From an uncultured Clostridia bacterium (lineage in GTDB: Bacteria; Bacillota; Clostridia; Lachnospirales; Lachnospiraceae), in NCBI GenBank assembly GCA_947304065.1, contig CAMZAI010000002.1, forward strand, positions 1 to 35,825: 35,825 bases of DNA. The letters run 5' to 3'. Numbering within the stretch: the stretch's first letter is position 1; each line of letters opens with the position of its first letter. The position numbers and the translations under genes were made by a program. Below are positions 29,069 through 35,825 of the stretch, in pieces. The notes under the pieces are model-generated. The model made no database searches, was not told the origin of the DNA, and saw only the letters and a program-made list of their open reading frames with translations.

Positions 29069-29112
29069 GACCGTATTCCTTTCTGTAATTCAGCTCGGAG
29101 AAAAACACTCTG

Positions 29113-29745
29113 TCAGATAATGCTCAGCAATTCACCTATATTTCCTATCTTCGCGTCTGCCTTTTCATACGATGCGGCATCTCCGATACCAATGCTGTAA
29201 AAGCCTCCTGCGTTGGCTGAATCTATGCCGGCAACCGCGTCTTCCACCACGGCGCATGCCTGGGGTGAAAGGCCGAGATAATCGGCTCCCTTTAAAAACA
29301 CTTCGGGATCGGGTTTGGACTTTGTAATATTTGTCCCGTCAGAAACCGCATCAAAATACTCTGCCAGCCCGGTCAGCTTCAATATAAGCTTTGCGTTTTT
29401 GCTCGAACTGCCTACCGCTGTCTTTATCCCGCGCCTTTTCAGCTTGATCAGCGTGTCTCGCACATCCTGCGTCACTGCTTCAGGCGTAAGCGACCGCAGC
29501 AGCGATACATAACGGTCGTTTTTCCGCTCCGCAAGGTTCTGCTTCTCTTCTTCGGTAAGAGAAAGATTACCGAGCCCCAGAATTATATCGAGCGAAGCCA
29601 TGCGGGAAACCCCGCGTAAAAGATTATTCTCTTTGCGTCCGAACGGAATCCCCAGTTCATCGGCGATCGACTTCCATGCCGTATAGTGCATCTCGTCGGT
29701 CGAGATCAGAACGCCGTCCAGGTCAAAGATAATACCCTGTTTCAT
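29113..29745 (-). CDS. pgmB: Beta-phosphoglucomutase (HAD family)
   Basis: GIIFDLDGVLISTDEMHYTAWKSIADELGIPF, LLRGVSRMASLDIIL, AVGSSSKNAKLIL, KPDPEVFLKGADYLGLSPQACAVVEDAVAGIDSA. Confidence 0.93.
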   Translation of the reverse strand: MKQGIIFDLDGVLISTDEMHYTAWKSIADELGIPFGRKENNLLRGVSRMASLDIILGLGNLSLTEEEKQNLAERKNDRYVSLLRSLTPEAVTQDVRDTLIKLKRRGIKTAVGSSSKNAKLILKLTGLAEYFDAVSDGTNITKSKPDPEVFLKGADYLGLSPQACAVVEDAVAGIDSANAGGFYSIGIGDAASYEKADAKIGNIGELLSII

Positions 29746-29754
29746 ACGTAATCC

Positions 29755-30774
29755 TCACTGTCTGTTTAGATTACGAACGCTTTCCCTTTCTACAAGACTG
29801 ACCGGAAGAATGATCGACTTCTGCTCCACCGTTTCATGGCGGAACTGGGACAGCAGCATATCCACCGCAAGATAGCCCTTCTGTTCGGCATCCTGATGGA
29901 TCGTTGTAAGTCCCGGATTTGTCAGCTGGCACAGATAGTTATCATCAAATCCGATGATCGATTTATCTCTGGGAACAAGAACTCCCTTCTCCCTTAAACC
30001 TGTCATGATGCCGGCTGCCAGTATATCCGCGGAAGCAAAGACTCCGGTGATCTCCGGTTTTGAAGCCAGATAATGTCCGAGTTTCTTACCCTCCGGAATG
30101 AATATCTCCTGCGTAAAAACAAGCGATGCGTCAAACGGTATACTGTATTCGGCAAGCGCCCTTTTGTATCCGTTGAGACGTTTTTCTACAACTCCGCCCT
30201 CACGGATCGTAGGCGATGCAAAGGCTATGACCTTATGCCCGTTCTCAAGCAGATGCCTGGTCGCTATATAACCGCCTTTTTCATCTTCGAGTCCGATATT
30301 AAATATATCCTTATCGTCCAGATAACTGTCGATCAGTACAAACGGTATTCCAAGATTCTTTACGCCTTCAAAGAAATCGTCGGCAAACACACCCGTCAGG
30401 ATCACACCGGACAGTTTCCAGCTGCGGCGCAGCGATTCAAGCGCCTGCGCATCCTCAACCGACCGTATCATTAAGAAATAGCCCTCTTCGCGGGTTCTGA
30501 ACTCAATCCCCTCAACAAACGACCCCTGGAACGGATCGCTCATCGTGCTTCCCACATTCGTCGGGGTAATATGCGATATTACCCCGATGATATATGATTC
30601 GTCGTTGACCAGTGTTCTCGCCGTCATGCTCGGGACATAGTGCTCCCGTTCAATGATAGAGCGGATCCTGTTGACCAGCTCGGGTGAAACCCTGCTGGAC
30701 CGATTGTGTACAACATTCGAAACGGTCGTGATGCTCACACCCGCTTCGGTTGCGATATCCTTCAAAGTGACCAT
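29755..30774 (-). CDS. LacI-family transcriptional regulator
   Basis: VTLKDIATEAGVSITTVSNVVHNRSSRVSPELVNRI helix-turn-helix, followed by a periplasmic-binding-like sensor domain. Confidence 0.95.
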   Translation of the reverse strand: MVTLKDIATEAGVSITTVSNVVHNRSSRVSPELVNRIRSIIEREHYVPSMTARTLVNDESYIIGVISHITPTNVGSTMSDPFQGSFVEGIEFRTREEGYFLMIRSVEDAQALESLRRSWKLSGVILTGVFADDFFEGVKNLGIPFVLIDSYLDDKDIFNIGLEDEKGGYIATRHLLENGHKVIAFASPTIREGGVVEKRLNGYKRALAEYSIPFDASLVFTQEIFIPEGKKLGHYLASKPEITGVFASADILAAGIMTGLREKGVLVPRDKSIIGFDDNYLCQLTNPGLTTIHQDAEQKGYLAVDMLLSQFRHETVEQKSIILPVSLVERESVRNLNRQ

Positions 30775-30892
30775 GCCTTTTTACTCCCTTATTTCTCGGC
30801 TAAAGAGTACCATTTTTTCAAGTCTCATTTCAAGTCTTTTTGTTCAATTCTTTAGTTTTTCATATGGAAAACGTTCGCATTAAGCCGGTTGA

Positions 30893-32191
30893 TCAATTAA
30901 GACCTGCAACAAAATCCTTTATAGGAAGATCTCCGGGCTTTCCTGTTTCGTCAAGTGTAATGCCTGCCATTACATCCTCTGCGTTAATGGGCGCTACAGG
31001 CTCAGCAAAGCCGATCTCGTCGATCCAGATCACACAGGATGCAAATGCACGGATATGCAATGCATTTGTCATTCCGGGGAATCCCGACGCCTCAAGGTCG
31101 ATCACAAGATCCTGCCAGTCGGTCGTGATAGCCGGGTGGCTGCCGTCCGCGAGCACAAGATCCGAGAAACGTGCAGCATAGAACTTAGCGTCTTCGGGAT
31201 GCCAGTCCATGATAAGCTTGTTCTCTTCGCCGCCTTCGGCACCCTTTACGCGGATCACCAGATACTTGCAGTAGGAAACACCCTCGAGTGCCCACATATT
31301 AACGGCTTCACCCCAGTTGCCCATCCAGTCGCCGGCATGTGCATAATAATCGTCCTCGGTCTCATAATCCTCGGGATCGTATTTCTTGGGACGGTAATCG
31401 AGCTTGATCGCGCCGTCTTCGTTCTTTCCGCGAAGGTTTGCCCAGTTGTCCCACCAGATATTAACACCGTTAGGTCCGAGTTCAGGCTTGTTATCGGGAT
31501 CACGGTCATCAAAATTATCCCAGAGGTAAGCAATCTCTACACTTGCAGTATCAGTAACGCCAAGGTACTCCCTGATGGGAAGATCGCCGGGTTTGCCGGA
31601 TTCTGGTACGGTAAAGCCGGCAATGATCGTATCTGCGCTTGTTGCATCGATAGGCGCAATAGGCTCTGAGAACACAAGCTCATCAAGCCAGATCACGCAT
31701 GCTTCAAATGCGCGGATATGAAGAGCATTTGTCATTCCGGGGAAACCTGAAGCTTCAAGGTCAATAACAAGATCCTGCCACTCGGTGGTGATCACGGGAT
31801 GGCTGCCGTCAGCAAGAACAAGATCCGAGAAACGTGCGGCATAGAATCTGCTGTCCTCAGGATGCCAGTCCATGATGAGCGATGACTCTTCACCGCCTTC
31901 GGCGCCCTTAATGCGAATAGTCAGATATTTGCAGTAGGAAATACCCTCAAGCGACCACATATCGATCGCCTCGCCCCAGTTTCCCATCCAGTCTGCCGCA
32001 TGTGCAAAATAATCATCAAGAGATTCAAAGTCCTCAGGATCAAAATCCTTGGGACGATAATCAAGCTTAACAGCTCCGTCCTCATTCTTCGCACGAAGGT
32101 TAGCCCAGTTGTCCCACCAGATCGATGCGCCGTTGGCTGCAGTATCAGGCTTTACATTAGGGTCACGGTCGTCAAAGTTGTCCCAGAGGAA
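30893..32191 (-). repeat. In-frame tandem duplication, period 663 bp (221 aa)
   Basis: Copy 1 begins at residue 71 (nt 32191), copy 2 at residue 292 (nt 31528). Long identical blocks, e.g. HPEDxxFYAARFSDLVLADGSHPxITTxWQDLVIDLEASGFPGMTNALHIRAF. Confidence 0.93.
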
Positions 32192-32401
32192 AGTTGAGGG
32201 AGCATCGGCCACAACGGGTGTTGAAGGCTCAGTGATATCAACCGTAGGTTCTTTAGCAGGTTCCTTGGTAGGCTCTTTCGTTTCGGGAGCCTGTGTCGTT
32301 GAACCTGTTGACTGAGGCTGCTCAGTTTCTGTCTTCTGACCGCATGCAGTCAGCGATAAGATCATAATTACTGTCAGCGCAAATGCGAGTAACTTTTTCA
32401 T
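30893..32401 (-). CDS. Lipoprotein with two tandem copies of an approximately 220-aa domain, putative carbohydrate-binding
   Basis: Signal/lipobox SLTACGQK, Thr/Pro/Glu-rich linker, then two near-identical modules starting (F/Y)LWDNFDDRDP and containing IWWDNWANLR.KNEDGA.KLDYRPK. Confidence 0.8.
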   Translation of the reverse strand: MKKLLAFALTVIMILSLTACGQKTETEQPQSTGSTTQAPETKEPTKEPAKEPTVDITEPSTPVVADAPSTFLWDNFDDRDPNVKPDTAANGASIWWDNWANLRAKNEDGAVKLDYRPKDFDPEDFESLDDYFAHAADWMGNWGEAIDMWSLEGISYCKYLTIRIKGAEGGEESSLIMDWHPEDSRFYAARFSDLVLADGSHPVITTEWQDLVIDLEASGFPGMTNALHIRAFEACVIWLDELVFSEPIAPIDATSADTIIAGFTVPESGKPGDLPIREYLGVTDTASVEIAYLWDNFDDRDPDNKPELGPNGVNIWWDNWANLRGKNEDGAIKLDYRPKKYDPEDYETEDDYYAHAGDWMGNWGEAVNMWALEGVSYCKYLVIRVKGAEGGEENKLIMDWHPEDAKFYAARFSDLVLADGSHPAITTDWQDLVIDLEASGFPGMTNALHIRAFASCVIWIDEIGFAEPVAPINAEDVMAGITLDETGKPGDLPIKDFVAGLN

Positions 32402-32458
32402 ACTTCTCCTCCATAAATAAGTGTTTTGTGATCAAAAAAGTGATTGGTTTTTCAATAG

Positions 32459-32472
32459 GTTTAACGTTAAAC
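32459..32472. promoter_or_regulatory. LacI-type operator palindrome GTTTAACGTTAAAC (lipoprotein side)
   Basis: Perfect 14-bp palindrome, identical to the second site at 32601-32614; sits just downstream of a minus-strand promoter. Confidence 0.85.
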
Positions 32473-32485
32473 TTGTTGTGATTTC

Positions 32486-32515
32486 ATTATATCATCGCAT
32501 TTTTTTAATTGTCAA
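32486..32515 (-). promoter_or_regulatory. SigmaA promoter for the duplicated-domain lipoprotein gene
   Basis: Minus strand TTGACA - 18 bp - TATAAT. Confidence 0.85.
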
Positions 32516-32558
32516 GCCTGATTTTGGTCAAAAAAGTGCTAAAAAACGTTTTTTTCGC

Positions 32559-32587
32559 TTGCTCGGAAGCCATTCTGAGTGTATAAT
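32559..32587 (+). promoter_or_regulatory. SigmaA promoter for the beta-helix gene
   Basis: TTGCTC - 17 bp - TATAAT (preceded by TG: gtgTATAAT). Confidence 0.75.
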
Positions 32588-32600
32588 CTTTTCAAGATGA

Positions 32601-32614
32601 GTTTAACGTTAAAC
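32601..32614. promoter_or_regulatory. LacI-type operator palindrome GTTTAACGTTAAAC (beta-helix side)
   Basis: Perfect 14-bp palindrome, 13 bp downstream of the -10 TATAAT. Confidence 0.85.
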
Positions 32615-32642
32615 TTTTGACAAATCCGAAAGGGGTATTACA

Positions 32643-34157
32643 ATGAAAATAAGGATGGCATTATATGCCAAAACAATCATACTAAGCATTGCCGCTGTGC
32701 TGCTTCTGTCGTTTTCGATCTTCATGTTCGTCTCGCCGAAAGCTCCGCGGCTGCATCCCAAAAGTACAGGCGGTGAAAGCGAAACGAAACTCATATTATA
32801 TGAAGGACCAAAAACCATGACCTCCTCTCAGAACGTCCGTGTCAGTGCAAACGGTCACGAACTCTTTGTTTACGATGTTATGGTCAATCACAAGCATATA
32901 TGGGACGCCAATACAGTACCTGCTGACACTCCGGTCACCTATTTTGATTTTGAAGGTACCGTAGAACTCGATCTTACTGCCCCGGGCCTCAGCGATCAGG
33001 TCACGATTGCTTCGGTATTACCGACCTCATGCGGTATCATTCCTGTTATCGAAGACGGACATGTACGCTTTACGATCACGCAGCCCGGTCAGTACACTGT
33101 CGTTTACAATAATAATGTAAACAAAGCGACACATATCTTCGCCAACGCTCCGGAGACCGACGTTCCTTCCCCCGATGATCCAAATGTCTATTACATAGGT
33201 CCCGGTGAATGGACTATGGACGCGATCACCTTAACGGACGGCCAGACGCTTTATCTCTCAGGCGGAGCTGTTCTGCATTCCGTTGTTTCTGTTAGCAATG
33301 CCAAAAATGTCAGAATCTGCGGCCGCGGAATGATAGACGGTTCCGACTATCCCGCATGGAATCAGCCCGGCGCCTATGCGCGTGTTCCGATTGATCTGAA
33401 TCATGCTAAGGATGTCACGGTTGAGGGCATCTCGATCGTTAACTCCAACTGCTGGAATTTCAATTCCTTTGCATCGCAGCGTGTAAATATTAACAATGTC
33501 AAGATCATTTCCGGAAGACAGAACGGTGACGGCTTTACGTTCCAATCCTGTACCGACCATCTCGTGACGAACAGTTTCGCCCGTACCTGGGACGACTCGC
33601 TTGTCGTAAAGAACTACTCTTCTTCATCAAAGGGAATAACCTTCCGCGGTGTTCAGATTTGGACCGATCTTGCGCAGTCGATGGAGATCGGCTACGAAAC
33701 CGATAAGGGCATGACTCTTGACCCTGAGATCAGCGATGTTACGTTCGAAGACATAACCGTTCTCTATAACTTCCATAAACCGGTCATCAGCATCCACAAC
33801 AGTGACGACGCCTTTGTGCACGATGTCGTTTATCGCAACATCACTGTCGAGAACGCGTTCATGCAGGGCGATAACGGAAGCAATAAGGAACTCATAGAGA
33901 TGTCGCTTCAGAAATCCGGCTGGTCTACGGTGCGCGATGAATACGGAACGATAGACAATATCCTGATCGACGGACTGAACGTAATGAATACTGCCGACGG
34001 TAAGGTCCCCGCCTCCAGATTCGCGGGGCAGAGCGATGAATATCGCATCACAAACGTTACAATGAAAAACATCACTGTCCTCGGAGAAAAGATATCCGAT
34101 CTGAAAGCCATGAAGGCTTCGGTCAATGATTTCTGTGACGGAATAACGGTAGAATAA
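32643..34157 (+). CDS. Secreted/anchored right-handed beta-helix glycosidase-like protein (GH28/GH49-like)
   Basis: 504 aa: signal anchor, N-terminal beta-sandwich-like region, then WTMDAITLTDGQTLYLSGGAVLHSVVSVSNAKNVRICGRGMIDGSDYPAW...NSNCWNFNSFASQRVNINNVKIISGRQNGDGFTFQSC...ARTWDDSLVVKNYS, a polysaccharide-hydrolase beta-helix pattern. Confidence 0.75.
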   Translation: MKIRMALYAKTIILSIAAVLLLSFSIFMFVSPKAPRLHPKSTGGESETKLILYEGPKTMTSSQNVRVSANGHELFVYDVMVNHKHIWDANTVPADTPVTYFDFEGTVELDLTAPGLSDQVTIASVLPTSCGIIPVIEDGHVRFTITQPGQYTVVYNNNVNKATHIFANAPETDVPSPDDPNVYYIGPGEWTMDAITLTDGQTLYLSGGAVLHSVVSVSNAKNVRICGRGMIDGSDYPAWNQPGAYARVPIDLNHAKDVTVEGISIVNSNCWNFNSFASQRVNINNVKIISGRQNGDGFTFQSCTDHLVTNSFARTWDDSLVVKNYSSSSKGITFRGVQIWTDLAQSMEIGYETDKGMTLDPEISDVTFEDITVLYNFHKPVISIHNSDDAFVHDVVYRNITVENAFMQGDNGSNKELIEMSLQKSGWSTVRDEYGTIDNILIDGLNVMNTADGKVPASRFAGQSDEYRITNVTMKNITVLGEKISDLKAMKASVNDFCDGITVE

Positions 34158-34168
34158 GGAGGACAGTC

Positions 34169-34780
34169 ATGAATCAAAAACTTAATATCATACTTTCAGT
34201 GATCATTGCACTTTCGATCGTATCAAGCGGTATAGCGTTTTTTACGCCCTCAGGTGCAGCACCTGATCAGGGCGTCACGGTTATTGCGGCACCGGAGCAG
34301 ACAAAAGCCGAACGTCCGCCCTGCTTCCCCGATCCCGAAGCGAATTATATCAAGCTTCCGGAAACAGAGAATCTGGCTCTCAACAAACAGGTATCATCCG
34401 GTGAATATACAGATGTCTATGTCGAATCCAATGTAAACGACGGAAAAACCGATACCTATTGGGAAAGCAAAGGTTTCCCTTCAGAGATGACTATAGATCT
34501 TGCAGGCAGTTTTAAGATATCAACCGTTGCGGTAAGGCTTAACCCTTCTGCCGTATGGGAAGCCAGAACTCAGGAGATCGCGGTTCTGATCAGTACCGAC
34601 GGGGCTCAGTTCACGGAAGCTTCCCCCGCGACGCGTTATACGTTCGATCCTGCTACAGGCAACCGTATAAGAATTGACTTCGCATCATCCGATGCACGGT
34701 ATGTAAAGCTGGTATTCACGATGAAGTCCTCAGCAAGGACAGGCGGCGCGCAGGCTGCGGAGATCGAAGTTTACGAATAA
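34169..34780 (+). CDS. Secreted/anchored F5/8 type C (discoidin, CBM32-like) domain protein
   Basis: N-terminal TM/signal, then NLALNKQVSSGEYTDVYVESNVNDGKTDTYWESKGFPSEMTIDLAGSFKISTVAVRLNP...DARYVKLVFTMKSSARTGGAQAAEIEVY. Confidence 0.88.
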   Translation: MNQKLNIILSVIIALSIVSSGIAFFTPSGAAPDQGVTVIAAPEQTKAERPPCFPDPEANYIKLPETENLALNKQVSSGEYTDVYVESNVNDGKTDTYWESKGFPSEMTIDLAGSFKISTVAVRLNPSAVWEARTQEIAVLISTDGAQFTEASPATRYTFDPATGNRIRIDFASSDARYVKLVFTMKSSARTGGAQAAEIEVYE

Positions 34781-34798
34781 AAAGATGTGGCTAAAACA

Positions 34799-34831
34799 AA
34801 AAGAGATAGGGCTCACTGCCCTATCTCTTTT
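34799..34831. terminator. Bidirectional intrinsic terminator between convergent genes
   Basis: AAAGAGATAGGGC-tcact-GCCCTATCTCTTTT, perfect 13-bp arms with A/T tracts on both sides. Confidence 0.9.
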
Positions 34832-35825
34832 ATTGTATGAGCTTCATGCGTAACGGTTACAAGATAATCTCTTCCTCGCAGCGTTATCGGAAACTTTATT
34901 TCCGTGATCTGGTCAGGCAAATGCGGGTCAAGTGCTATTTCTCCGTCCCTGACCGTTAAACCTGCGAATCCCAAAACCGCGATCATCCATGCTCCGCCAT
35001 TCGCAGCAGGATGCGTTCCTCCGATATATATCTCTCCTGCCCACTGCTTTCCGCCGCCCTTCAGGTCGATCGACGCAGTATTAATAAAATGCTTCCAGGC
35101 AAGCTCCGGCCGTCCTATACGGCAGGCTGTCAGAGCATACATACATGCTGAAAGGCTAGATCCGTGTTCCGTGCGAGGTTCATAATACTCCCAGTTGGCA
35201 GCTACTTCTCCGCAGCCGAAATTCCCGGGAAAAAGCGCCATCATCGCTATCACATCAGCCTGCTTGATGACCTGAGCCGTTCCGGCAACTCCGTGATCAC
35301 CGCCCCAGTACTCACGCGGATTGACCAGGCGCGATCTTACCGTGTCCAGTGAACAGTCCTCCAGGTCAAAGTATCCGTCAAACTGCTCTATAACATTATC
35401 ACGTACTGCAGGTCTGCGTATCCGTCCGACAATACTCCCGAGCAGCTCCCAGTCACTGGCATAACCCAGTCGTTCAAGAAGATCGGCAAACCATTCAGGT
35501 CTGTCAGCAAAGACCTCCTTCAATCGCAGCGCATTTTCCATGCAGGAACGGATCATGCAGTTCGTAAATGCGTTGTTCGAAACTCTCTCGTGATATTCAT
35601 CCGGTCCGATCACATCCTGAAAATCGATTGTCTCGCAGTCAGGATGCGCACATGCGCGGCTGATGTAGAAACGGGCACATTCGAGTATGACTTCGGCGCC
35701 GCCCTGTTCGAGCAGAGTACGGTCTCCGGTGATCCGATAGTATTCCCACAGCGCATAGACAATATCGCCGCTGATATGGATCTGTTTGTCCCTGAAGTAA
35801 GTCCTGACAGGACGGTGGGTGAATA
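34813..35825 (-). CDS. Glycoside hydrolase family 65 (maltose/kojibiose/trehalose-type phosphorylase), C-terminal part, runs off right edge
   Basis: Frame is open upstream of the track Met to the edge: ...FTHRPVRTYFRDKQIHISGDIVYALWEYYRITGDRTLLEQGGAEVILECARFYISRACAHPDCETIDFQDVIGPDEYHERVSNNAFTN. The VIGPDEYHE catalytic motif is diagnostic of GH65. Confidence 0.92.
   Translation of the reverse strand, partial: FTHRPVRTYFRDKQIHISGDIVYALWEYYRITGDRTLLEQGGAEVILECARFYISRACAHPDCETIDFQDVIGPDEYHERVSNNAFTNCMIRSCMENALRLKEVFADRPEWFADLLERLGYASDWELLGSIVGRIRRPAVRDNVIEQFDGYFDLEDCSLDTVRSRLVNPREYWGGDHGVAGTAQVIKQADVIAMMALFPGNFGCGEVAANWEYYEPRTEHGSSLSACMYALTACRIGRPELAWKHFINTASIDLKGGGKQWAGEIYIGGTHPAANGGAWMIAVLGFAGLTVRDGEIALDPHLPDQITEIKFPITLRGRDYLVTVTHEAHTIKEIGQ

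Noticed and set aside
30870-30875. AACGTT core upstream of lacI considered as a third operator (autoregulation)
   Set aside because: Only the 6-bp core matches GTTTAACGTTAAAC; flanks do not form the palindrome.

Overview
This window looks like chromosomal DNA from a Lachnospiraceae-like member of the Firmicutes; that placement is inferred from gene order and protein style only. About 80% of it is housekeeping sequence on the minus strand. In transcription order it reads: a CIRCE-controlled heat-shock operon (hrcA-grpE-dnaK-dnaJ), then three inserted genes, then prmA-rsmE, cysteine desulfurase-thiI, mtaB-ireB-ruvX-DUF1292-RNase J, an MltG-like stub, an O-methyltransferase, a U32 peptidase and an SNF2 helicase. 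An rlmD-type methyltransferase and the 5' end of a MutS-family gene lie at the left edge. The right 7 kb is an accessory carbohydrate locus: beta-phosphoglucomutase, a LacI regulator, a lipoprotein with a tandemly duplicated domain, a divergent secreted beta-helix glycosidase-like protein, a stand-alone F5/8 type C protein, and the C-terminal part of a GH65 phosphorylase. The most interesting object is the 925-aa protein at 20941-23718. It is a complete Tet(M)/EF-G-like ribosomal GTPase fused to a C-terminal NYN/YacP (Rae1-type) ribosome-associated endonuclease domain. It starts 3 nt after dnaJ inside the heat-shock operon, which suggests a ribosome A-site GTPase-nuclease system. The second notable item is a symmetric pair of LacI-type palindromic operators (GTTTAACGTTAAAC), each just downstream of one of two divergent promoters.
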